Assembly (NCBI GenBank): GCA_964495935.1
Contig: CAZBXQ010000040.1
Coordinates: forward strand, 1 to 30,421
Direction: 5' to 3'
From: JAJYSO01 sp964495935
GTDB lineage: Bacteria > Bacteroidota > Bacteroidia > Flavobacteriales > Flavobacteriaceae
DNA: 30,421 nucleotides
The translations under genes and the position numbers were made by a program. Position 1 is the first letter of the stretch, and each line of letters begins with the position of its first letter. This document shows, one piece after another, positions 8,406-14,766 of this stretch. The notes under the pieces were generated by a model. It saw nothing but the letters and a program-made list of their open reading frames with translations, did no database searches and was not told the DNA's origin.

Positions 8406-8505
8406 NNNNNNNNNNNNNNNNNNNNNNNNNNNNNNNNNNNNNNNNNNNNNNNNNNNNNNNNNNNNNNNNNNNNNNNNNNNNNNNNNNNNNNNNNNNNNNN
8501 NNNNN
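8406..8505. other. Assembly gap of 100 N within the repeat array
   Basis: One hundred consecutive N residues interrupt the first module right after GCAGCA. A round 100 is the usual placeholder for a gap of unknown size. It sits where near-identical repeats would break a short-read assembly, so the real number of modules is unknown. Confidence 0.95.
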
Positions 8506-8587
8506 TTTTTTGTAGCCATAGCACATTTACTTTTCTCCCTTTGGTCGTTGCAGTAAAAGAACTAACGGCTACTTTTTACACAGAAAA

Positions 8588-8636
8588 TTGAACAATGCAG
8601 CACATTCTCATCGGCTATTGATACTGCGTTGTTCAA
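8588..8636. repeat. Variable hairpin of repeat module 2
   Basis: TTGAACAATGCAG (8588-8600) faces CTGCGTTGTTCAA (8624-8636). Twelve of thirteen pairs are Watson-Crick and the remaining one would be a G-U pair in plus-strand RNA. The loop is 23 nt. Confidence 0.8.
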
Positions 8637-8758
8637 ATCTCTGTGGCAGGCTTCCATAGCCTACTATATCTATTGGTTTTTTGTAGCCATAGCACATTTA
8701 CTTTTCTCCCTTTGGTCGTTGCAGTAAAAGAGCTAACAGCTACTTTTTACACAGAAAA

Positions 8759-8809
8759 TTGAAAATTCCGGCACGTCCGCTATTTCAACCGCATTGCCGG
8801 AATTTTCAA
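8759..8809. repeat. Variable hairpin of repeat module 3
   Basis: TTGAAAATTCCGGCA (8759-8773) and TGCCGGAATTTTCAA (8795-8809) form a perfect 15-bp stem with a 21-nt loop. The outer TTGAA/TTCAA is shared with module 2; the inner stem sequence is replaced but remains fully paired. Confidence 0.9.
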
Positions 8810-8837
8810 CTCTCTGTCGCAGGTCACCATTACCTGC

Positions 8838-9155
8838 TTCATTTATATGGAAAGATTATTAGAAAGTATTTTCCAAATCAACCGATAAAAAGGCAGCTAA
8901 GGTATAGCGGGCGACCTCCGCACAAGGCCAACCAAAAGACTACGGCATAATGGCTTTGTTCGTGCCTCTCAAACCCACCCGTTGGGACTTATTCCGTTTC
9001 CTTTTGGTTTTTACGCTGCGCCCGCTTGGTGTTGCTGCTTTCTTTTTTCCGGTTTTTGTTTTGGAAAAAAATTTGCGAAGCGAAGCGGAGCGGTGTAAAG
9101 CAAAGCAGAACGGGAAAAGCAAACCTAACAGATGTTAAACTTTAAAATCAAAATT
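8838..9155. other. Leader region between repeat array and ssb
   Basis: No firmly supported gene lies here. A 13-codon open frame starts at the ATG at 8848 (MERLLESIFQINR) and could be a leader peptide. The stretch from about 8890 is more GC-rich than its surroundings, and 9060-9120 is rich in short GCGAAGC- and GCAAAGC-like repeats. This is probably the 5' regulatory region of the ssb/PRTRC block. Two longer open frames (8759-8950, 8950-9138) overlap it; the first is probably chance because it runs through the hairpin. Confidence 0.45.
8950..9138 (+). CDS. Doubtful small hydrophobic protein
   Basis: This 62-residue open frame has one hydrophobic stretch (about 14-42, FRFLLVFTLRPLGVAAFFF) and a basic tail (RSEAERCKAKQNGKSK). 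It would be a single-pass membrane peptide if expressed. It ends just before the ssb start and overlaps a low-complexity purine-rich tract. No family is recognised, and an overlapping minus-strand frame (8940-9122) is equally open, so it may be a by-product of composition. Confidence 0.2.
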   Translation: MALFVPLKPTRWDLFRFLLVFTLRPLGVAAFFFPVFVLEKNLRSEAERCKAKQNGKSKPNRC

Positions 9156-9545
9156 ATGAACATTACAGGAAGACTGACAAGAGATGCCGTCGTAAAAACC
9201 CTTGACGACCACAGAAAGGTAGTGAATTTTTCAGTAGTTGTGAATGACAGTTACAGAAACAAGCAAGGCGAACGTATCGAGCAAACAGCTTATTTCAACT
9301 GCTCCTATTGGATTTCGTCCAAAGTAGCCAACTTTTTAGTGAAAGGCACTCTGGTGGAACTCATAGGGCGAGTGAGCGCAAGAGCTTGGCTTGATGCAGA
9401 TGGAGAACCTAAAGCAGGGTTAAATTTTCATACCTCTCAAATTAAATTACACGGCGGAGGCAGAAAGACCAAAAACGTACAAACAACTGAACAGGTAGAA
9501 AACCGTATGGTAGAACAAGATGCGGAAAATGATCTTCCATTTTAA
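9156..9545 (+). CDS. ssb: Single-stranded DNA-binding protein
   Basis: This protein of about 129 residues has an OB fold, starting MNITGRLTRDAVVKTL and containing VNFSVVVND, YFNCSYW and LVELIGRVSARAW. It ends in an acidic tip, ENDLPF, which in SSB proteins recruits replication and repair partners. It probably coats transferred or replicating element DNA. An in-frame ATG at 9132 would add eight residues unlike any SSB start, so 9156 is preferred. A perfect stem-loop follows at 9564-9589, then small unknown genes and the PRTRC cassette. An ssb gene at the head of this block is common on Bacteroidetes conjugative elements. Confidence 0.92.
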   Translation: MNITGRLTRDAVVKTLDDHRKVVNFSVVVNDSYRNKQGERIEQTAYFNCSYWISSKVANFLVKGTLVELIGRVSARAWLDADGEPKAGLNFHTSQIKLHGGGRKTKNVQTTEQVENRMVEQDAENDLPF

Positions 9546-9563
9546 CTCTACTATCATCATCAG

Positions 9564-9589
9564 GCTACCATCCATTTAAAGATGGTAGC
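9564..9589 (+). terminator. Stem-loop after ssb
   Basis: GCTACCATC (9564-9572) pairs perfectly with GATGGTAGC (9581-9589) across the loop CATTTAAA. The following TTAAAATT is only weakly U-rich, so it may attenuate transcription or stabilise the ssb mRNA rather than fully terminate it. Confidence 0.55.
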
Positions 9590-9627
9590 TTAAAATTAAA
9601 GCAAATCATAATTAAAACTTTTCAACA

Positions 9628-9966
9628 ATGAAAACAGCAGTAATAGCCACAAAATTTGTTAGCCACGAAGTACCCGAATTGGAAACGCTAAAAACCTCAA
9701 AAGTTTATCAACTAAGGGAAAAGCTGAACAAAGGCAAGAAATTGAGCCGAGCCGAAAAAAATTGGCTTGCAGAAGCAGTAAACCGAAATTCATTTTTTAG
9801 AAGCGCAATTCCCTTAATGGGATATCGGTTTGGGTTCGAGGATATTTTAAAAGTCTATGTAGTTAAACAGTACGATAGTTGGCAAGAATACAACGCACCC
9901 GATAAAACGAGTTTGCGCAGTTTCATCTACGGCAGAATTGACAAGATAACAGAAATCACCTCTTAA
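9628..9966 (+). CDS. Conserved-looking small ICE protein of unknown function
   Basis: This 112-residue protein begins MKTAVIATKFVSHEVPELET, just after an AT-rich spacer that follows the ssb stem-loop. It is mixed charged and hydrophobic with no signal peptide or membrane segment. The middle (about 28-50, LREKLNKGKKLSRAEKNWLA) is helical and basic, and the C-terminal half has aromatic residues (GYRFGFEDILKVYVVKQYDSWQEY). I recognise no enzymatic motif. Proteins of this size commonly sit between ssb and PRTRC genes on Bacteroidota elements, so a role in element maintenance is plausible but unproven. Confidence 0.75.
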   Translation: MKTAVIATKFVSHEVPELETLKTSKVYQLREKLNKGKKLSRAEKNWLAEAVNRNSFFRSAIPLMGYRFGFEDILKVYVVKQYDSWQEYNAPDKTSLRSFIYGRIDKITEITS

Positions 9967-9979
9967 AATCTAAAAACAA

Positions 9980-10189
9980 ATGTATATCAATGATTTAAAT
10001 GGTTGCCCAATCGAAATCACAGACCTCGATGAAGCCATAAAAATAACGGCAGAATTCAAAGAATATAGGCACAGGAATGAAAGTTCCACCGAATTCGATA
10101 AAAGGAAAAAAGCCTATTGGACGGATATGTATAAAAAACTAACAGCGATTAAATTTCAAATAACAACACAAAAAACCTCACAGCAATGA
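9980..10189 (+). CDS. Small hypothetical protein preceding PRTRC protein E
   Basis: This 69-residue protein is acidic in the first third (NDLNGCPIEITDLDEAIKI) and basic later, predicted mostly helical. It has no signal peptide, membrane segment or known motif. It starts 13 bp after the preceding gene and its stop overlaps the ATG of the PRTRC E gene at 10186 (ATGA-type overlap), so it is very likely co-translated with the cassette. Function unknown. Confidence 0.7.
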   Translation: MYINDLNGCPIEITDLDEAIKITAEFKEYRHRNESSTEFDKRKKAYWTDMYKKLTAIKFQITTQKTSQQ

Positions 10190-10791
10190 ACACAAATTTT
10201 TTTAATCAGATAGCACAGTTGGAATTTACTGGAGTAATGCAATTGAACATCTCCAAAGGAGAGAATAACAACCTTATCGTAACAGTATTACTCAACAATG
10301 AGCAATGCGGAGATAGTGCTAAAAACCTCATTCCCCCTTTGACCTTTAATGCTACCCCTCAGGAATTTGACAAGGATTTTTTTGAACAGGTAAAAACTCC
10401 AATACAATCCATTTCGGGCGTAATGGTGGATATGGAGAAGTTTCTGAAACAGATGGAAGCAGTCAAAAAGCAATCGGCAATGGAAAAAGCAAAAGCCGAG
10501 AAAGCTAAAAAAGAAAAGCAAGCCAAAGACAAGAAGTACAAAGACGGTATGGCAAAAGTGGATGAATTGGAGAAAGCGGGCAAATTTCGAGAAGCGTGGA
10601 TAAAAGTACCCCAAACAACAGAGTTTCCCGAAAAAGCAGACGAGATACGTAAGCGCAAATCTACACTGTCAGCACAGTTTGAGCCGAACCTATTCGGCGT
10701 TATTGACAATCAAACAGAAACGCCAAAGGCAAAAGAAACGACCGCCGATTATCCCTTAGATAACATAGGCGAAGAAGATAAACAATATTAA
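10186..10791 (+). CDS. PRTRC system protein E
   Basis: This 201-residue protein matches the expected PRTRC E layout. An N-terminal beta-rich domain (about 1-80) contains MQLNISKGENNNLIVTVLL and LIPPLTFNATPQEFD. A lysine/alanine-rich coiled-coil segment follows (about 84-125, KQMEAVKKQSAMEKAKAEK), then a variable tail. PRTRC stands for ParB-related, ThiF-related cassette, a gene set of unknown function found on plasmids and integrative elements. The neighbours (C, B and ThiF) confirm the call. The start overlaps the previous stop, and the gene for protein C follows after 18 bp. Confidence 0.8.
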   Translation: MNTNFFNQIAQLEFTGVMQLNISKGENNNLIVTVLLNNEQCGDSAKNLIPPLTFNATPQEFDKDFFEQVKTPIQSISGVMVDMEKFLKQMEAVKKQSAMEKAKAEKAKKEKQAKDKKYKDGMAKVDELEKAGKFREAWIKVPQTTEFPEKADEIRKRKSTLSAQFEPNLFGVIDNQTETPKAKETTADYPLDNIGEEDKQY

Positions 10792-10809
10792 TCCCAAAAA
10801 TCAATAGTT

Positions 10810-11028
10810 ATGTTATTAGCAATAGTATTACCGAGAGTTTTTATACATCAAGACAAAGGACAGGAAATTAGATTGACCGACCCTGAAGCACGGTGGAGCG
10901 TAGAAGCCGTAATGAACTATTACGCCAATATATATCCTATTTTGACTACCGCCAAAGTATCATCCCCAAAAATAAAAGACGATGTTATCGAGTACAGGTT
11001 TGAAAGCGTAATGGGCACTAAAGGTTGA
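10810..11028 (+). CDS. PRTRC system protein C, ubiquitin-like
   Basis: This 72-residue protein fits the PRTRC C family. It opens MLLAIVLPRVFIHQDKG, has the conserved DPEARWSVEAVMNYYANIYP, and ends in GTKG with glycine as the very last residue. Earlier comparative genomics, as I recall it, proposed that PRTRC C is ubiquitin-like. A small beta-grasp-sized protein ending in a free Gly next to an E1-like ThiF gene agrees with activation at its C-terminus. No conjugation has been shown here. Confidence 0.85.
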   Translation: MLLAIVLPRVFIHQDKGQEIRLTDPEARWSVEAVMNYYANIYPILTTAKVSSPKIKDDVIEYRFESVMGTKG

Positions 11029-11052
11029 ACCAAAAATCAAAAACTATGAACT

Positions 11053-11229
11053 ATGCAAAGCAAAATAATATCGGGAATGATAACAGTTCCCGAACAGAAA
11101 AGACAACGGCAGTTGCACCGACAGTTGGGCGAGTTTGCACAATGGATGCAAAAATCAAAAGACGCAGACGAGGTGCAAAAAGACAATCGAAGATCCGTAC
11201 CGATTGCAATGCTACCAATGGTGTTCTGA
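11053..11229 (+). CDS. Possible 58-residue protein between PRTRC C and the next gene
   Basis: This frame (MQSKIISGMITVPEQKRQRQ onward) is open for 58 codons and encodes a plausible amphipathic, helix-forming protein. The frame of the downstream gene over the same bases gives an odd composition (KIKRRRRGAKRQ), typical of an out-of-frame reading of real coding sequence. That favours this small gene over an N-terminal extension of its neighbour. No family is recognised. It ends 26 bp before the preferred start of the next gene. Confidence 0.4.
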   Translation: MQSKIISGMITVPEQKRQRQLHRQLGEFAQWMQKSKDADEVQKDNRRSVPIAMLPMVF

Positions 11230-11255
11230 AGTGTACATTTCTACCTAAATTGAAA

Positions 11256-12206
11256 ATGGTACAATCGATACAAACTTGTAAGAAAACGGAAAGGGATTTT
11301 TATAAGTCCCTTTCCCTTCTCGCTAATCATTATCACATAATTCCAATGCAATCTCAACAGTTCTATTTTCCCTATAATATTGCGTTAGCCATGTGGGATT
11401 TGAAAAACAAACTCAAACAGACTATTGAAAATTGGGAAGATGTACGATTGATAAAAAATGAGGAGAAAATCTATATAGAAAGTACAGAGCGATATGATAC
11501 CGAGACCACTCTTTATTACATTCCAATTATTCCGCTGTTTAAAATGTTACGGAACAAAAAGAGAAGGCATACGGCAAAACTACTCTTGTCGGTATGTAGT
11601 TACTTTTATCATATTGTAAATATACCTTATTACAGGCAGGAAGAGAGTTATCTGTATTGGGTATATGAAATGCACAAGGAATGGATAGAGCTCGAAGAAG
11701 ATACCCACGAAATTAAAAGCTATAAAAGAGAATTTATAATATCCGAAATTATTGGGGACCGCATAGAGCAAAAGCTATATAATCTTGCTAATCTCAAAGC
11801 ATTTGAAAAGCGAATAAATTCATTTCGGGTCCGAGATACATTGGATAAGGTGTGTTTCAAAGTAGCTTCAAATGCTTATGCACTTTTTAAAGAATACCCT
11901 ACGACGAGTATTTTTAGAAATGCTCGGCTATACGAACAGAACTCCTATGAGTATTGTGATGAAGTAATCGGAATGGAAAAATATATAGCTTTTGTAGCTG
12001 ATATAAAAGGGTGGTTGTATGAGAACCTTGTGGAAAGCATCAACAATGAATTTAATGAATGTGATAAAATCGAAGAGCCGTCAATCAAAAAAAGCTTCGA
12101 CGGACGGAGAATAACAACAATGAATTTAGATTTTGAAAAGCGATTATTTGCTGTATTAAACGATTTGGCAGGATTATTATATGAATATAAAACAGAGAAA
12201 AAATGA
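11256..12206 (+). CDS. Unrecognised PRTRC-cassette protein in the protein F position
   Basis: The protein is about 316 residues from the ATG at 11256; the open frame extends upstream to a TTG at 11025 but that part looks non-coding. It is rich in Tyr, Glu, Lys and aromatics, predicted helical, with clusters such as YYIPIIPLFKMLRNKKRRHTA and VNIPYYRQEESYLYWVYEMH. It has no signal peptide, no clear membrane span and no catalytic motif I recognise. It lies between C and B and its stop overlaps the ATG of B, so it belongs to the cassette. In proteobacterial PRTRC sets this slot may hold protein F, but similarity cannot be judged by eye. Confidence 0.7.
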   Translation: MVQSIQTCKKTERDFYKSLSLLANHYHIIPMQSQQFYFPYNIALAMWDLKNKLKQTIENWEDVRLIKNEEKIYIESTERYDTETTLYYIPIIPLFKMLRNKKRRHTAKLLLSVCSYFYHIVNIPYYRQEESYLYWVYEMHKEWIELEEDTHEIKSYKREFIISEIIGDRIEQKLYNLANLKAFEKRINSFRVRDTLDKVCFKVASNAYALFKEYPTTSIFRNARLYEQNSYEYCDEVIGMEKYIAFVADIKGWLYENLVESINNEFNECDKIEEPSIKKSFDGRRITTMNLDFEKRLFAVLNDLAGLLYEYKTEKK

Positions 12207-12928
12207 GGAATTCAAAAGATATTACCGCAGATTATGGAGAATTATTTTACCCAAAATCCGCTTTGGTTTTTTATGAAACTGATGGATTGCAAAGAGATTC
12301 GTATGTAGAGCATTTTGATATGGACAGTAATGGAAATCCTATCAATGCCCACCCACTAACCGAAAGAGAAGCAAGCAATTTGGCGAAAACCTTGCAGACC
12401 GATGAGGAAAGAGATATGGTTTTTTTAAAGCCCAAAGGAGTTTTGCCTACAACTATTCTGCATATCAATCCAAGTAAAAAAGCCACTGTACTATGGTACA
12501 CGAAAGCACAACAAAGGCAACTTTATTTTGTTGACAACTTAGGCATACCAAAGGGGAAAGCCCACGTCCCCCCAATGCTTTGGTTTGCAGACAAAAAAAA
12601 TCTAAAGGTATTTGCACTTTCCGACAATGAAAGACCGACAGAAAAAACGCCACTATATTATGCGCCTTTTTTTAATGTATATACAGACGGTCGTGTATGT
12701 ATGGGGACGGTGAATATCGAAATCAAAAACTCGGCTTCGGTCGAGGAATTTACACAGGCTTGGGAACATTATTTTTTCAATTCGTATTTCAGTCATTTGT
12801 TGGGCAGACAAAGCCCAATTAAAGGAAATTGTGTAAGTGTATGGAAAGACCTGATTAATACCAATAACCCTTTTCCAAAGGAAGCATTAAAAAAGAACAA
12901 CAGAACCCTTAAAAATCTATTGCGATGA
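12203..12928 (+). CDS. PRTRC system protein B
   Basis: This 241-residue protein has features of the PRTRC B family. The opening FYPKSALVFYETDG is typical, as are the LTEREASNLAKTL segment and the stretch TTILHINPSKKATVLWYTKA followed by QQRQLYF. The later part has APFFNVYTDGRVCMG and ends in a helical region. It has been suggested, from memory of E1-system surveys, that PRTRC B relates to E2-like folds; Cys166 in GRVCMG is the most visible candidate nucleophile, which is only a guess. It overlaps its neighbours at both ends by 4 nt, indicating tight co-translation with the upstream protein and ThiF. Confidence 0.85.
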   Translation: MRNSKDITADYGELFYPKSALVFYETDGLQRDSYVEHFDMDSNGNPINAHPLTEREASNLAKTLQTDEERDMVFLKPKGVLPTTILHINPSKKATVLWYTKAQQRQLYFVDNLGIPKGKAHVPPMLWFADKKNLKVFALSDNERPTEKTPLYYAPFFNVYTDGRVCMGTVNIEIKNSASVEEFTQAWEHYFFNSYFSHLLGRQSPIKGNCVSVWKDLINTNNPFPKEALKKNNRTLKNLLR

Positions 12929-13761
12929 ATGTGGAGAAAACAACTTGTAAGAAGCAAAATCGAACCAAAGTACATTTTGTGGACAATTATCTTTTAAGTC
13001 CTACTAACCCAATTACAGTGAACCTAATCGGAGCAGGTGGCACAGGCTCTAAGGTTCTGACAGCTCTAATGGAAATGAATTATAGCTTACTTGAATTGGG
13101 GCATGCAGGTTTGCACATCCGCTTGTGGGATAACGATATTATTACCAATGCTAATTTGGGTCGGCAACGATTTTTTGAAAGTGAGCTCGGACTTCCAAAA
13201 TCTGTAGCACTTATAAATCGGGTCAATCGTTGTACAGGCACAAACTGGAAAGCTGAAAATCGAAAATTTGAAAGAAACCATTTTGAAGAAGTACCCGAAA
13301 ATGCTCAAGCAACCCTTACTTTTACTTGTGTAGATAATGTGCAAACACGTTTTGAGGTTGCCAATATTTTGGAGGAATTGAATTCTCTTAACAGAGGCTA
13401 TAGCGATACACCAAAATATTGGTTGGATTTTGGAAATAATAGATATAGTGGACAAGTAATATTATCTACTGTAGGGGAAATTAAACAGCCCGATTCAGAA
13501 AAATATGAACCCGTGGGAAACCTGCCTTTTGTAACGGAAGAACACGGAAATTTGCTTAGACAATCTGAATTGAAGGACGATACACCAAGTTGCTCACTTG
13601 CGGAAGCTTTGGAAAAACAAGATTTATATATCAATTCGGCACTGACTCAAATGGGATGCTCCTTACTTTGGGGATTATTACGCAATGGTATGACGAAGTA
13701 CAGAGGATTTTTTCTAAACCTAAAAGACTTCCGCTCACAGCCTATTCCAGTCGCACAATAG
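12925..13761 (+). CDS. PRTRC ThiF-family (E1-like) adenylating protein
   Basis: This 278-residue Rossmann-fold E1-like protein should adenylate a C-terminal glycine using ATP. The nucleotide loop GAGGTGS is at 36-42. The adenylation-site residues are present: Asp69 and Asp71 in LWDNDI, and Asn77 and Arg80 in NANLGRQRF. CVDN (135-138) holds the usual Mg/ATP Asp137. Cys223 in DDTPSCS is in the region where E1 enzymes carry the catalytic cysteine. It starts by ATGA overlap with B and is the last gene of the cassette. Its natural partner would be PRTRC C, which ends in Gly. No JAB peptidase or ParB homologue of the larger PRTRC sets is seen in the window. Confidence 0.9.
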   Translation: MNVEKTTCKKQNRTKVHFVDNYLLSPTNPITVNLIGAGGTGSKVLTALMEMNYSLLELGHAGLHIRLWDNDIITNANLGRQRFFESELGLPKSVALINRVNRCTGTNWKAENRKFERNHFEEVPENAQATLTFTCVDNVQTRFEVANILEELNSLNRGYSDTPKYWLDFGNNRYSGQVILSTVGEIKQPDSEKYEPVGNLPFVTEEHGNLLRQSELKDDTPSCSLAEALEKQDLYINSALTQMGCSLLWGLLRNGMTKYRGFFLNLKDFRSQPIPVAQ

Positions 13762-14072
13762 CCCAAATTGGGCGGCAAAAATGCAATTCCTCACTATGGT
13801 CGGAAACACATTTTTGCATTTCAAAAGGTACAACCACTTTGCCAAAATGTACCACTCCACATATCCTTCGCTCTACATATTGTCAAAAAGGTCGTGTTTG
13901 TTTGATCTTCTTTTCTTGTAACATAAGCGCCCCAAGAAAAGAAGCAAAAGAACGTCGCTTGATTAATTTTTGACATTATAACATCCGGAAGAACGACCAT
14001 TGCAAAAATTTGGTCAGATACATTTTGAAATAGAAAACAACAAGATAATTAAGATTATCGATGAGAGTTAGA
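13762..14072. other. Intergenic region with strong inverted repeats after PRTRC
   Basis: No gene is supported; the long frame 13590-13973 is a shadow over the ThiF 3' end. The interval opens at the palindrome GCCCAAATTGGGC (13761-13773), beginning at the last base of the ThiF stop. GCAAAAATG (13775-13783) pairs with CATTTTTGC (13809-13817). A perfect 12-bp repeat is listed at 13907-13944. Together they suggest a structured 3' region between convergent transcription units (ThiF from the left, the receiver gene from the right). Confidence 0.6.
13907..13944. repeat. Perfect 12-bp inverted repeat
   Basis: CTTCTTTTCTTG (13907-13918) and CAAGAAAAGAAG (13933-13944) are exact reverse complements with a 14-nt loop. 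It lies between convergent genes, so it may act as a bidirectional terminator or a binding site. Flanking T or A runs are short. Confidence 0.7.
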
Positions 14073-14465
14073 TTATAAAAATTTCTTTCTTTCAATAGCA
14101 TTTATAAAATCGTTCGCATCGCTACCTAAAAGTAGGCAACTTTCTACACCTATTCTAAAAAGGGTATTTGCCATTTCATTATCGTCAATATCGGTATGGG
14201 CAATTAACCTGATAGTTGGAAGTTCCGTCTTTAATTTTCTTAGTTGATTCAATACGTTTCCGTTGTAAAAGTCGAGGTCTATAATACAAACTTCAGGAAG
14301 TTCCTGTAATGTTGCCAACTGAGATAATCCGTCCTCTACATTCTCTGAATGGAATAGGATGTTTAGCCCAGAAGTCATTAAATCGTTGCAAAGGGCATCG
14401 ATAATTGGGCTTTTGTCTGTGATAAAGGCAAGGCGGATCCTATCAGGTCTTTTTGTTGATTCCAT
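14073..14465 (-). CDS. Orphan receiver (REC) domain protein, degenerate
   Basis: This 130-residue protein is a stand-alone receiver of the NarL/LuxR type without an output domain. The phosphoacceptor candidate is Asp63 in CIIDLDF, the switch Thr is Thr91 in IAHTDID, and the acidic pocket is reduced to Asp17 in FITDKSP. The Lys normally present in the YLLK motif is replaced (SCLLLGSD), so regular phosphorylation switching may be lost. No histidine kinase lies in the window. It sits alone on the minus strand downstream of the highly structured region at 14531-14669, which would form its 5' leader if transcribed from further right. It may be a phosphate sink or a protein-interaction module. Confidence 0.75.
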   Translation of the reverse strand: MESTKRPDRIRLAFITDKSPIIDALCNDLMTSGLNILFHSENVEDGLSQLATLQELPEVCIIDLDFYNGNVLNQLRKLKTELPTIRLIAHTDIDDNEMANTLFRIGVESCLLLGSDANDFINAIERKKFL

Positions 14466-14530
14466 AGCACTAAAATTTTGATGTTAGTCTGTGGAACCTG
14501 TACAAAAAAGCGCAGGCAACCACACTTATC

Positions 14531-14669
14531 GATACTGAGGCACTGGCATGCCTAATCCCCGAATAAGCGAGCGCCCACGCCTATAGCGTGAGCGTTCTTA
14601 CTTATTGTCTCGGGGATACAAAAATTACCAGTTTTCAGTACCAAGACTTAAAGCAAAAACACTTTAAGT
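14531..14669. ncRNA. Extended imperfect inverted repeat, candidate structured RNA or DNA site
   Basis: A nested fold is centred on CACGC-CTATA-GCGTG (14576-14590). Moving outward, ATAAG pairs with CTTAT, ATCCCCGA (14555-14562) with TCGGGGAT (14610-14617), and TACTGA..ACTGG (14533-14545) with CCAGT..TCAGTA (14628-14640). A separate hairpin ACTTAAAG/CTTTAAGT follows (14646-14653, 14662-14669). No open frame explains this. It lies between the divergent starts' upstream side of the receiver gene (14465) and the 3' end of the repressor gene (14767), so it is either the leader of the receiver mRNA, an independent small RNA, or a recombination/origin-type DNA structure. The strand is not determined. 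Confidence 0.55.
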
Positions 14670-14766
14670 TTTCTATATTTTCAATCACAAAGATAATAAA
14701 GCTCATGATGTATAGCAATATTATATTTCAAACTGATGATTATTAAAGAAGAAAGAAATACTTTAT

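Larger units (their letters stand above)
8319..8837. repeat. Tandem array of 171-bp structured modules (at least three copies)
   Basis: Modules start at 8319 (partial, cut by the N gap), 8516 and 8687; the last two are exactly 171 bp apart. Each opens with a nearly constant block of about 80 bp (from CCATAGCACATTTAC to ACAGAAAATTGA). Two hairpins follow. The first has arms that differ between copies but stay self-complementary (8588-8636 and 8759-8809). The second, smaller, also keeps pairing (8648-8662 and 8819-8837). The constant block is bracketed by GTAGCC (8512-8517) and GGCTAC (8567-8572), reduced to GTAGC/GCTAC in the last copy. This points to a conserved fold, either as RNA or as cruciform DNA. 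No open frame explains it. It could be a replication or transfer origin, a repeated small RNA or a protein-binding array. Confidence 0.8.

Noticed and set aside
8391..8591. Open frame spanning the N gap
   Set aside because: It exists only because undefined bases are read through, and it overlaps the repeat modules.
8319..8837. Repeat array as a CRISPR
   Set aside because: The period is 171 bp, the constant part is about 80 bp and the variable parts are self-complementary hairpin arms rather than unrelated spacers; no cas genes lie in the window.
11025..11255. N-terminal extension of the middle PRTRC protein from a TTG start
   Set aside because: The residues are unusual (KIKRRRRGAKRQ) and look like an off-frame reading of a different small gene; ATG 11256 is preferred.
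13590..13973. 127-codon open frame after the ThiF gene
   Set aside because: Its first half is a shadow frame of the ThiF 3' end and its second half runs through strong inverted repeats; composition is not protein-like.
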